Shown piece by piece: positions 37,465 to 44,650 of a DNA stretch of 64,000 nt. The notes under the pieces were generated by a model. It saw nothing but the letters and a program-made list of their open reading frames with translations, was not told where the DNA came from and searched no databases. The stretch's first letter is position 1. Every line of letters begins with the position of its first letter. A program made the position numbers and the translations under genes. Source of the stretch: an uncultured Clostridia bacterium (GTDB taxonomy: Bacteria > Bacillota > Clostridia > Oscillospirales > Acutalibacteraceae); the NCBI GenBank assembly GCA_944385055.1, contig CALWVT010000005.1, positions 62,001 to 126,000 on the forward strand. Reading direction: 5' to 3'.

Positions 37465-38880
37465 TTAGAACGGCCCGTAATGGATCAGGTTTGCAATGAC
37501 AATCAGGCCATACGCCGCGATCATCATCGTGCCGATCGCCTTCACGCCAAAGCGGAACCATTTGTCGTAACTGACTCCGCACAGCGTGCAGCAAACCGCG
37601 CAGCCGGCCGGCCACAGATAGTTCGTCAGGCCGTCGCCGAGCTGGTACGTCAGCACCATGACCTGCTGGTTGATGCCGAGCATGTTCCCTAAGGGGCTCA
37701 AAATCGGCATCATCATGACGGCCTTGCCGGAACCAGAAACGATAAAGAAATTAAACGCCGTCACGAACAGGTAGATGATCAAAAGCGTGAGCAACGGGCT
37801 CTTGCCGGTCAAGGCGCTGCCCATATAATAGACGAGCGTGTCCATGATATTCGCGTCCTGCAAAAGCACCATGACCGCGTTGGCCAGGCCGATCGCAATC
37901 GCCGGCACGAGCACGCGGCCCGCACCCTCCCCAAAGCGCCGGCACACTTCGTTCGGGCCGATGCGGAACAGCACCGCCAGCACGAGCATGTACACGATGT
38001 ACAGCGCCGTGATGTTCGGGAAACTCCAGTGCAGCGCGACGCAGCCGTACCCCTGCAGCACGGTCACGACGAGGAAGCCGATCAAGGCGACGACGTGCCG
38101 CCACGTCATGGGAATCTCTTCGCCCAGCGCATTCTGCGCGTCCTGGTCTTTGTATTCATCGTAGACAAGGCTCTTTGTGGGGTCCTTGCGAATTTTATGC
38201 GCATAGTGGAGGATGAACACAAGGCCGATTCCAAAGAACACCGCGAGCACCACCGCGCGATACCCTATGCCGGAGAACATCGGCAGGCCGACAATCTGCT
38301 GCGAGACGCCGGTCGTAAACAGGTTGAGCATGCCGCACGCGAAGCCGCAGCAGGAGCCGAGCAGCACGGCCGCCGCCCCGGTCATCCGGTCGTAGCCGGC
38401 CATCATAATGACCGTCGTGCCCAGCGCAAAGAACGGATACGCCCCTTCGCCGTAACCGAGCACGCCGAACAGCGTGAACAGCACATACAGGATGATGACG
38501 AGGCTGATCTCCTTGCCCTTCGTCGCGCGGATCAGCTTATGGATGCCCGCCGCGAAGGAGCCGGTCGATTCGAGCACGCCGAGCACGCCCGAACAGATCA
38601 AAAGGTTCGCCATGATGTTGATGCCGCCGACGATGCCCTGGTAGAACGACTGGAAGAACACGTCAGGCGTAATGTACGACTTCTCCACGAACGTAAACGT
38701 GTTCGGGTCCACGATTTCGCGGCCGGACGTCGGGTCCGTGACGCGCGCAAAATTGCCGCTCGGAACGATGAACGACACCACCCAAACGATCACCATCACG
38801 ATTGTCAGGATGATGAACACGTGCGGCATCTGAAAGCCGCGCCTCTTTTTCTGCAAAACGGCTTCGGGGTGTTTCCTCAT
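37465..38880 (-). CDS. YfcC/C4-dicarboxylate anaerobic carrier family transporter
   Basis: 471 residues, about 12 transmembrane segments, in the YfcC/DcuC-like ion-transporter superfamily that also contains AbgT relatives. Visible: M-P-H-V-F at the start of TM1, a G-Y-G-E-G-A-Y-P-F loop, and F-I-V-S-G-S-G-K-A-V-M-M-M-P near residue 398, a typical substrate-site Ser/Gly loop. Its start overlaps the stop of the M20D hydrolase by 4 bases (ATGA). The pairing suggests uptake of an N-acyl amino acid or small peptide that the hydrolase then cleaves (inference). Confidence 0.88.
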   Translation of the reverse strand: MRKHPEAVLQKKRRGFQMPHVFIILTIVMVIVWVVSFIVPSGNFARVTDPTSGREIVDPNTFTFVEKSYITPDVFFQSFYQGIVGGINIMANLLICSGVLGVLESTGSFAAGIHKLIRATKGKEISLVIILYVLFTLFGVLGYGEGAYPFFALGTTVIMMAGYDRMTGAAAVLLGSCCGFACGMLNLFTTGVSQQIVGLPMFSGIGYRAVVLAVFFGIGLVFILHYAHKIRKDPTKSLVYDEYKDQDAQNALGEEIPMTWRHVVALIGFLVVTVLQGYGCVALHWSFPNITALYIVYMLVLAVLFRIGPNEVCRRFGEGAGRVLVPAIAIGLANAVMVLLQDANIMDTLVYYMGSALTGKSPLLTLLIIYLFVTAFNFFIVSGSGKAVMMMPILSPLGNMLGINQQVMVLTYQLGDGLTNYLWPAGCAVCCTLCGVSYDKWFRFGVKAIGTMMIAAYGLIVIANLIHYGPF

Positions 38881-40118
38881 GCCGGTTCCCTCCCTTTCTC
38901 TGTTTCCTTTGCTGTCTGCAAGTAGCGCATCGCGCACATCGCGTGCAGCGCGGCGCCCTTCCAGAATACGCTTTCCTCCAGGACCATGCGCGGATTATGA
39001 TGGGGGCAATGGTCCGGGCCGCCGGCCCCGAGCAGGACGAAAACGCTCGGCACGGCTTGGGCAATGTAGCTGAAGTCCTCCGTGCCGGACATCGGCGCGC
39101 CGCCTTCGAGGTTTTCCGGGCCCACGACCGCCTCCATCGCCGGCAGCAGGCGCGCAAGCAATGCCTCATCCGTAAACGTACACGGGCAGTGGAAATCATC
39201 GAGCGTATAGCTGCCGCGCCACGCCTTAATGTAGGCGTCCACAACCTCCGGGATGCGGTGTAAAATGTGTTCGCGCGCCGTGACATCGTACGTGCGCAGG
39301 CCAAACTGCATCTCGGCCGTATCCGGCAGGATATTGGACGCCGTGCCCGCGTGCATCGTGCCGCAGGAAAGCGTTGCCGCCGCCTGGGGGTCTACCTCGC
39401 GCGTCATCAAAAGGTTTAATGCCGTATAGACCTGGTTTGTGATCATCAGCGGGTCTACGCAAAGCTGCGGCGTCGAGGTGTGGCCGCCCTTCCCCTGGAT
39501 TTTCAGCGAAAACGTGTCGAGCGAGGCGCTCGTCACGCCGGCCGTATAGCGCACGTGGCCGACCGGCACGGTGGACATGACATGCAGCCCAAACGCCGCA
39601 TCCACCTTCGGATTTTCCAGCAGGCCGTCCTCGACCATCGTCTGCGAGCCGTAGCCGAGCTCCTCGCCTGGCTGGAACATGAGTTTGACGGTCCCGTTTA
39701 ATTCCGACTCGTGCCGCTTTAAAATCTGCGCTGCGCCCAAAAGCATCGCCGCGTGGCTGTCGTGGCCGCACATATGGCTTGCGCTGCGTGTAGAGCGAAA
39801 CGGCAGGTCATTGTCCTCCCGCATGGGCAATGCGTCAAAATCCGCACGCAGCAGCACGCAGGGGCTGCCGTGCCCGAGCGTCGCGACGAGCCCTGTCGAC
39901 GTCTTCATGCCGGGAATGCCCATCGCCGCATACTTTTCCTGCAATTCCTCACGCAAGACGCCGCAGCGGTGGCTTGCAATTCCCATCTCGTTTAGCCGCT
40001 TTTCAATATACGCCGCCGACTCCGGCAGCTCCATGCCGACTTCCGGAATTTGGTGCAGGTACCGCCGGTCCTCGACAATCTGTGTCTGCAGCGCTTTCGC
40101 TTCCTCCAATAGCCCCAT
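38877..40118 (-). CDS. M20D family amidohydrolase (aminoacylase/AbgAB-like)
   Basis: 413 residues, zinc/manganese hydrolase of the M20D group that removes acyl groups from amino acids or cleaves related amides. Metal-site motifs: M-C-G-H-D-S-H (about 101-107), P-G-E-E-L-G-Y-G (about 136-143), G-L-H-V-M-S near 169, G-T-E-D-F-S-Y near 353 and P-H-H-N-P near 380. The dimerisation/lid domain is in the middle (about 190-305). AAAGGAG precedes the ATG. Operon with the YfcC transporter downstream. Confidence 0.92.
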   Translation of the reverse strand: MGLLEEAKALQTQIVEDRRYLHQIPEVGMELPESAAYIEKRLNEMGIASHRCGVLREELQEKYAAMGIPGMKTSTGLVATLGHGSPCVLLRADFDALPMREDNDLPFRSTRSASHMCGHDSHAAMLLGAAQILKRHESELNGTVKLMFQPGEELGYGSQTMVEDGLLENPKVDAAFGLHVMSTVPVGHVRYTAGVTSASLDTFSLKIQGKGGHTSTPQLCVDPLMITNQVYTALNLLMTREVDPQAAATLSCGTMHAGTASNILPDTAEMQFGLRTYDVTAREHILHRIPEVVDAYIKAWRGSYTLDDFHCPCTFTDEALLARLLPAMEAVVGPENLEGGAPMSGTEDFSYIAQAVPSVFVLLGAGGPDHCPHHNPRMVLEESVFWKGAALHAMCAMRYLQTAKETEKGREPA

Positions 40119-40162
40119 CGTCTGATCTCCTTTCTATACGGGCAGCGATCGCCCATCTGCCC

Positions 40163-40218
40163 GAAAAAGCAAGGCGCCGAAATCCATCGCATTGCCTGGA
40201 TCTCAGCGCCTGTGCTTC
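40163..40218 (-). promoter_or_regulatory. Terminator-like hairpin at the 5' end of the M20D-yfcC leader
   Basis: Minus-strand arms 40198-40217 and 40167-40185 pair over most of their length (AAGC, AGGCGC, ATCC blocks), then five T residues. It starts at the expected transcription start. A second hairpin CGGGCAG/CTGCCCG (40139-40163) sits between it and the ribosome site. Fits an attenuator or a 5' stabilising element. Confidence 0.6.
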
Positions 40219-40223
40219 TTTTT

Positions 40224-40252
40224 AGTATAGGCCGGCAATCCGTCTCTGTCAA
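40224..40252 (-). promoter_or_regulatory. M20D-yfcC promoter
   Basis: Minus-strand TTGACA (40247-40252), 17-base spacer, TATACT (40224-40229): near consensus. Confidence 0.9.
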
Positions 40253-40393
40253 GACACTTCGGCCCCTTTTTTGCCGAAAAAAGCGTTTTTTTGCATGTTT
40301 CCGCACGCAATCCTGCAAAAAGCCGTTCATAACCGCCCGCGCTGCCGCATAGAAATGAACATCGAACGCGGTAAGGGTAGGAGGGCAGTATGC

Positions 40394-40663
40394 ATGAAGG
40401 GGATTGTGGAACAGCGGGCTGTGGAACTGGGAAAATACATCTGCGCAAACGGCGCCACCGTGCGCGCCGCGGCCAAGCGCTTTGGCATTTCCAAGAGCAC
40501 GGTCCATAAAGACGTCACCCAGCGCCTGCGCCAGATCGACCGGCCGCTGTACCGGCGCGTCCAGGGCGTGCTCGCCATCAACAAGGCACAGCGCCACATC
40601 CGCGGCGGGCAGGCCACCAAGGAAAAATATGCGCGCCTGCGCGAAAGCCGCGGGCAAAAATAA
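40394..40663 (+). CDS. spoIIID: Sporulation transcriptional regulator SpoIIID
   Basis: 89 residues, exact family length. A small HTH protein that redirects sigma-E transcription in the mother cell. The HTH includes A-A-A-K-R-F-G-I-S-K-S-T-V-H-K-D (about residues 25-40), and the C-terminal H-I-R-G-G-x-A-T-K-x-K-Y is diagnostic. ATG 40394 has AGGAGGG nine bases upstream. A possible sigma-E type promoter (TTCATAA near 40324 and CATAGAAAT near 40347) is only suggestive. The gene shows that the host forms endospores. Convergent with the Usp gene. Confidence 0.96.
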   Translation: MKGIVEQRAVELGKYICANGATVRAAAKRFGISKSTVHKDVTQRLRQIDRPLYRRVQGVLAINKAQRHIRGGQATKEKYARLRESRGQK

Positions 40664-40667
40664 AGAA

Positions 40668-40710
40668 GACGGCGCATCCTCCCCTTTGGGAATGCGCCGC
40701 CTTTGTTTTG
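40668..40710 (+). terminator. spoIIID terminator
   Basis: CGGCGCAT/ATGCGCCG stem (40670-40677 with 40692-40699) with an inner CCC/GGG, then CCTTTGTTTT. Confidence 0.8.
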
Positions 40711-40716
40711 TTCGGT

Positions 40717-41160
40717 TCAGCCGGACTGCGGGAGTGTCGAAAGGCGTTCGCTCGCGCCCCTGCCAGCCGGGCAGATATTGTAGATCTTTTCGTCCTTCGC
40801 GACCATCGAAATGGGCACTTTCGGCAACAGAGTGTGCAGCACTTCCACAAACCCGTTGACCGGCGCTTCCGCCATCCCGGTCACAATATGCTTTGCATGG
40901 GTCTGCTTTGCAAAAGCCGCCGCGATATACGGGGCCTCATCGTTAAAATACACGGTCATCTCGGCATCCGCGTCGCGGGCAGTCTGCCGTAAGTACTCCA
41001 ATTCCTCGCAGTCAACGTCGCCCATTCCGCTCCTGGGCAGGACACACAGCACCTGCAGATGCGCCGTGTATTCCTGCGCGAGCAAACGTCCCGCACGGAT
41101 CAGCCGGTCACAGTCGCGCTGCCCTGTCACGCACACAAGGACAGCCGTCTCTCGGCTCAT
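40717..41160 (-). CDS. Universal stress protein (UspA-type) domain protein
   Basis: 147 residues resembling the Usp domain, in the version found in KdpD sensors and stand-alone clostridial proteins: V-L-V-C-V-T-G-Q-R-D-C-D-R-L-I-R-A-G at the N-terminus and H-I-V-T-G-M-A near residue 91. The ATP-binding G-x-x-G-x(9)-G-S/T motif of ATP-binding Usps is not clear, so nucleotide binding is uncertain. AAAGGAG lies 11 bases upstream of the ATG. Function unknown; such proteins often bind ATP or c-di-AMP. Confidence 0.65.
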   Translation of the reverse strand: MSRETAVLVCVTGQRDCDRLIRAGRLLAQEYTAHLQVLCVLPRSGMGDVDCEELEYLRQTARDADAEMTVYFNDEAPYIAAAFAKQTHAKHIVTGMAEAPVNGFVEVLHTLLPKVPISMVAKDEKIYNICPAGRGASERLSTLPQSG

Positions 41161-41431
41161 AAAAAAACACGCTCCTTTCTTCGTTTTCAGCATGCAGCGA
41201 ACCGGACGGGCCCTAAACAAAACCGGGAGGCCCCCCCGCCGAAAAAGCACATGGATTTTCGCACATTTTCGGAAATTTTCCGCGAAACCCGGGCAAAACC
41301 CGCCGCTTTCTGCCTCTCTACTTTTAGCATACTCAAAAAAAGCATCCGTTTTGCAAACTTCCTTTGACGATTTTTTGAATATTCTATAAATTTTTATGGC
41401 TCCCGCCGCATGCGGAATCCTTTGCGCTCCG
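41161..41431 (-). other. Long leader region of the Usp gene
   Basis: About 265 bases separate the best promoter from the Usp start. The stretch is AT-richer than its surroundings in the middle (41330-41400) and has several short A/T runs. I see no open frame with a ribosome site and no riboswitch consensus I can name. Confidence 0.4.
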
Positions 41432-41460
41432 AGTATACCACATTGCTGGCGCTAAAGCAA
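41432..41460 (-). promoter_or_regulatory. Promoter toward the Usp gene
   Basis: Minus-strand TTGCTT (41455-41460), 17-base spacer, TATACT (41432-41437) with TGTGG just before it. Confidence 0.65.
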
Positions 41461-41504
41461 TCGAAATGGAGAAGGTTACCTGTATTTGGGCAAATTCTAC
41501 TTTG

Positions 41505-41534
41505 CGCATAAAAATGCCCGCGCGTGCGCGGGCG
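41505..41534 (-). terminator. Terminator of the lexA/M23 unit
   Basis: GCCCGCGC/GCGCGGGC hairpin (41516-41533), followed on the minus strand by ATTTTTATG. Confidence 0.8.
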
Positions 41535-41570
41535 ATCTTTGGAACGATGCTGGAAAGCGCGAAAGGCCCT

Positions 41571-42281
41571 TCAGGATTGATACGAGGCCGGGTCCAAAAA
41601 CGTGCCATCCTTTTCGACTGCAAAATGCAGGTGGGAAACCTCTTTCCGCTCACAGGGCACTTGGCCGACCGTCCCGAGCGGTTCGCCGGCGGAAAGCGTG
41701 TCGCCTTTCTGCACCAAGCAGTCCTGCAGCCCGCAGTACCAGGTTGTCAGGCCACCCGCATGCGTCAGCGCGACGGCGCGCCCCCACAGCCCATCCTCCA
41801 CAACGTCCGAAACGGTGCCGTCCGCGGCGGCCAGCACTTGCTCGCCGGCCTCCGCCTCGTAGTCGATACCGGCATGGGCACGCCAATCCTGCATGGTCTC
41901 GTTATAAAGCGGCGTCTCGCTGAACGCGAGGGACACCGCCGCGCCCGCGACGGGGCGTTCGAGGGTTTCCACAGCCGGGGCTTCCGCCGGTTCAGCCGCG
42001 CTTTCAGATGCCGGAGCCGGTGCCGGGCGGCTGCTTTCCGGTGCCGCGCTGCTCGCTTTTGGCGCCGCGCTCGATGGCGCCGCGCTGGGGCCGGTCACGA
42101 TCTGGGAAAAGCTCACCGTGGGCTGCAGGCTCTGTGCCGTGCTCGCGGCCGTATCCTGATACTCGGTCACACTGCTGTAGGCAGACCAGGCCGCCACGCC
42201 GACCGCCGCCAGGCAGACTGCCAGCGCCGCCAAAAAGCCCCTTTTGCCCCGATTGGGGGAAACGTTCGATTCTCTGTTCAC
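41571..42281 (-). CDS. M23 family peptidase, SpoIIQ-like
   Basis: 236 residues: one N-terminal transmembrane helix (about 17-38), an Ala/Pro/Ser-rich linker (about 60-105), then an M23 (LytM-type) domain. Zinc-site residues are retained: H-A-G-I-D (His and Asp, about 137-141) and S-H-L-H-F (H-x-H, near 217). The topology and the nearby spoIIID suggest the forespore membrane protein SpoIIQ, which pairs with SpoIIIAH; a plain cell-wall endopeptidase is the alternative. GTG start with GGAGG eight bases upstream; the TTG 15 bases earlier lies inside that site. Follows lexA by 92 bases. Confidence 0.78.
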   Translation of the reverse strand: MNRESNVSPNRGKRGFLAALAVCLAAVGVAAWSAYSSVTEYQDTAASTAQSLQPTVSFSQIVTGPSAAPSSAAPKASSAAPESSRPAPAPASESAAEPAEAPAVETLERPVAGAAVSLAFSETPLYNETMQDWRAHAGIDYEAEAGEQVLAAADGTVSDVVEDGLWGRAVALTHAGGLTTWYCGLQDCLVQKGDTLSAGEPLGTVGQVPCERKEVSHLHFAVEKDGTFLDPASYQS

Positions 42282-42373
42282 TCCTGCCACCTCCAACGGT
42301 AGTGTTGGCAGAAGCGGTGCAGATTATGCGAGACTGCTTCCAAAAAACGGAGCTTTTCGCGCGCAAACTGCCC

Positions 42374-42964
42374 TCAATAATAGCGGTAAAGGGCCACGAC
42401 TTTCCCGAGGATCGCCACTTCCCGCGCATAAATCGGTGCATAGTCCGGATTTTCCGGCTGCAGGCGCACACGGTTTGCCTCCCGGAAAAAGCGTTTGACC
42501 GTCGCCTCCTCTTCCAGCAGTGCAACGACGATCTCACCGTTTTCGACTTCCGGCTGCTGGCGCACGATCACGATGTCGCCGTTTAAAATGCCCGCGTCGC
42601 GCATGCTTTCCCCGCGCACATTCAGCGCAAAGTAGCGGTCGGCCGGATTGAGGCGCGGCGGCGTATACGGCAGATACCCCTCGATCTCTTCCACCGCAAG
42701 GATGGGCTGGCCGGCCGCGACCCGCCCGACAATCGGCACCTGGATCTGCCCCTCTTTCTGGGAATCCGTCAGGTGGATTGCTCGGTTTAGGCCTGCGTCG
42801 CGCGAGATCAGCCCCGCCTTTTCGAGCGACTTCAAGTGCGCGTGCACGCTGGACGTCGAGCGCAGCCCCGTCGCCGCGCAAATCTCCCGCACCGTTGGCG
42901 GCAAACCCGCTTCCGTGCGCTGGCGGACGTAATCGTATACCTTTTGCTGGCTGGCTGTCAACAT
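42374..42964 (-). CDS. lexA: LexA repressor
   Basis: 196 residues. N-terminal winged-helix DNA-binding domain (P-T-V-R-E-I-C-A-A-T-G-L-R-S-T-S-S-V-H near 23-41). Autocleavage site V-A-A-G-Q-P (Ala-Gly bond, about residues 82-87), catalytic Ser in R-G-E-S-M-R and catalytic Lys in A-T-V-K-R-F. It represses SOS genes until RecA filaments trigger self-cleavage. AAAGGAGGAG precedes the ATG. A dyad overlapping its own -35 indicates autoregulation. Confidence 0.97.
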   Translation of the reverse strand: MLTASQQKVYDYVRQRTEAGLPPTVREICAATGLRSTSSVHAHLKSLEKAGLISRDAGLNRAIHLTDSQKEGQIQVPIVGRVAAGQPILAVEEIEGYLPYTPPRLNPADRYFALNVRGESMRDAGILNGDIVIVRQQPEVENGEIVVALLEEEATVKRFFREANRVRLQPENPDYAPIYAREVAILGKVVALYRYY

Positions 42965-42993
42965 GGCCGCTCCTCCTTTTTCTTTCTGGACTC

Positions 42994-43022
42994 AGTATAC
43001 CATGCTTTCCCGCAAAACGCAA
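42994..43022 (-). promoter_or_regulatory. lexA promoter
   Basis: Minus-strand TTGCGT (43017-43022), 17-base spacer, TATACT (42994-42999) with TGG extension. Confidence 0.78.
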
Positions 43023-43033
43023 ACATTTGTTTG
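43020..43033. promoter_or_regulatory. Candidate LexA operator
   Basis: CAAAC-ATTT-GTTTG, a perfect 5-bp dyad with a 4-base spacer, the geometry of the Firmicute box CGAAC-N4-GTTCG but with the second position changed in both arms. It overlaps the lexA -35 by three bases. Confidence 0.6.
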
Positions 43034-43089
43034 TACCCCCACATGGATATTCAATAATTCACAACGAGTTCACAAATTTTAATGAGATT

Positions 43090-43220
43090 TGCACTATACT
43101 ATAAGAGTAGTCAGGAGACGGAGCCGCACCGCTTCTTGGCGTATGTTCTACCCTCCTCAATATACCCCTCAAGCTTGGAAAAGAGCCGGACAATTTGACG
43201 TTGCCCGGCTCTTTTCTTCG
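43090..43220 (+). other. Possible short plus-strand transcript ending in a shared terminator
   Basis: TATACT-ATAAG near 43097 could be a -10 (its -35 is poor). About 80 bases later a strong stem GAAAAGAGCCGG/CCGGCTCTTTTC (43178-43215) is followed by TTCG-TTTT on the plus strand. The same stem can terminate the minus-strand membrane-protein gene ending at 43234. No reading frame of note lies between. Confidence 0.3.
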
Positions 43221-43233
43221 TTTTATGTTTCGT

Positions 43234-43824
43234 TTATATGGCATTTTTCGCGCGGAAAAAGATGGCTGCACACAGGCCCGCCATCACGGCGGCATCGAGC
43301 AGAAGCGGCACATACCCGAGGAAGAACGCCGGCAGCGGCGGCAATTGATCGTATCGCAAATAGCACCAAAGGCCGCCTAAAAGCGCCGCCGCGCACAGTC
43401 CCGCAAACAGGGCTGTGCCGCCCTTCCCAAAAAAGCCCGCGCCGTACAAGGCGTTGAGTGCGGACAGCTCGAGCACCGTCCACGCCACGAGCAGCACCAG
43501 TTCCGTTGTGACGCGGCGCTTCCACAAAAGCGTCGTCAAAAGCAAAAGCACGACGTACGCCGCGGCACCGCCCACAACGAGCAGCGCCTGCGAAACTGGC
43601 TTTTTCCCGACCAAGCCGACGCCCGAAACCGTCAGCGCCACGCCGCCGATGCCGCACAACAGCGTGCACAGAAACAGCGCCGCCTTTCCCCCAAACGGGA
43701 CTGCCGCGCTGCGGTATGGGTGGAACGCAGCGCGCCAAAAGCACACGTAAAACAGGCAGCACGCCACGAGCACCGCCTGCCCCCAAAACAGCCGCCCCTG
43801 CGGCTGTGCAAGTGAAAGACGCAT
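43234..43824 (-). CDS. Six-span membrane protein of unknown function
   Basis: 196 residues with about six hydrophobic helices, small Arg-containing loops and no recognised motif; the family is unknown to me. AAAGGAGGG precedes the ATG. It starts 20 bases after the relQ stop on the same strand, so both are expected on one mRNA. Probably an integral cytoplasmic-membrane protein with both ends inside. Confidence 0.75.
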   Translation of the reverse strand: MRLSLAQPQGRLFWGQAVLVACCLFYVCFWRAAFHPYRSAAVPFGGKAALFLCTLLCGIGGVALTVSGVGLVGKKPVSQALLVVGGAAAYVVLLLLTTLLWKRRVTTELVLLVAWTVLELSALNALYGAGFFGKGGTALFAGLCAAALLGGLWCYLRYDQLPPLPAFFLGYVPLLLDAAVMAGLCAAIFFRAKNAI

Positions 43825-43844
43825 GGCGTCTCCCTCCTTTGTCG

Positions 43845-44537
43845 TTACTCCTCCAAAATGCGGTCGCGCAGTTTCTGCATGGTCAAATCCGTCTGGGCAA
43901 TCGTGTCGGCGCAGGCCTTCAGCTCCGCCGCAATCGACTGCGCTTTGGGCGAATCGTTCTTATAGCGGATCTGGTGCTCCAGGCTCGCCCAGAAATCCAT
44001 CGCAACGGTGCGGATCTGGATCTCGACGCGGATGAGCTCCTTGCCCTCCGAAAAGAAGACCGGGATCTCGATAATCAGGTGCAGGCTGCGGTAGCCGTTC
44101 GGTTTCGGGTTTTGGATATAGTCCTTGCTCGCAATCAGGCGCACATCGTCCTGCTTTAAGAGCATCTGTGCGACCTCGTAGATGTTGTCGATAAACGGGC
44201 AAATCACGCGGATGCCGGCCACGTCATTTAAGTTCTGGGAGATGGCCTCCACCGTGACGGGCTTTTGCAGGCGGTTCAATTTCCGGGCGATGCTGTACGG
44301 CCGTTTCAGGCGCGACTGGATATTTTCAATCGGATTGCGCTCCGTATGCGCGGAGAGCTCGTCGTTGAGGATCTCCAATTTGGTGGTGACCTCGCGGATT
44401 GCAGAGCGGTATTTCAGCATCAATTCCTCAAACTGGATCAGATGCGTCAAAAGGTCTTCCGAGACCTCGTCCTCCTCGCGGCCGCCGAAAAAGTCCTTGA
44501 GGACTTCTTTTCGTTCTTCAGCCTGTGATGCCTGCAT
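43845..44537 (-). CDS. relQ: Small alarmone synthetase RelQ (GTP pyrophosphokinase)
   Basis: 230 residues, the length of SAS1/RelQ enzymes that contain only the synthetase domain of Rel. It transfers pyrophosphate from ATP to GTP or GDP to make (p)ppGpp. RelA/SpoT core: R-L-K-R-P-Y-S-I-A-R-K (about 76-86), D-V-A-G-I-R-V-I-C (about 105-113), G-Y-R-S-L-H-L-I (about 147-154), and V-E-I-Q-I-R-T-x-A-M-D-F-W-A-x-L-E-H. A helical C-terminus for tetramer formation follows. AAGGAAGGGGG precedes the ATG. Own promoter; co-transcribed with the six-span protein. Confidence 0.95.
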   Translation of the reverse strand: MQASQAEERKEVLKDFFGGREEDEVSEDLLTHLIQFEELMLKYRSAIREVTTKLEILNDELSAHTERNPIENIQSRLKRPYSIARKLNRLQKPVTVEAISQNLNDVAGIRVICPFIDNIYEVAQMLLKQDDVRLIASKDYIQNPKPNGYRSLHLIIEIPVFFSEGKELIRVEIQIRTVAMDFWASLEHQIRYKNDSPKAQSIAAELKACADTIAQTDLTMQKLRDRILEE

Positions 44538-44567
44538 GCGCAGGCCCCCTTCCTTTTTTATTTACCG

Positions 44568-44597
44568 AGTATACCCCGCCGCCGCGGGCTTTGTCAA
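44568..44597 (-). promoter_or_regulatory. relQ promoter
   Basis: Minus-strand TTGACA (44592-44597), 18-base spacer, TATACT (44568-44573). Confidence 0.82.
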
Positions 44598-44604
44598 GCG
44601 AAAG

Positions 44605-44641
44605 AAAAGGCCGCCTTTTCGAAACAAGGCGGCCTTTTTGG
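44605..44641 (-). terminator. Terminator of the P-type ATPase-like gene
   Basis: AAAGGCCGCCTT/AAGGCGGCCTTT stem; on the minus strand it is followed by TTTTCTTTC. It separates this gene from the relQ promoter. Confidence 0.82.
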
Positions 44642-44650
44642 CATCAAAAA

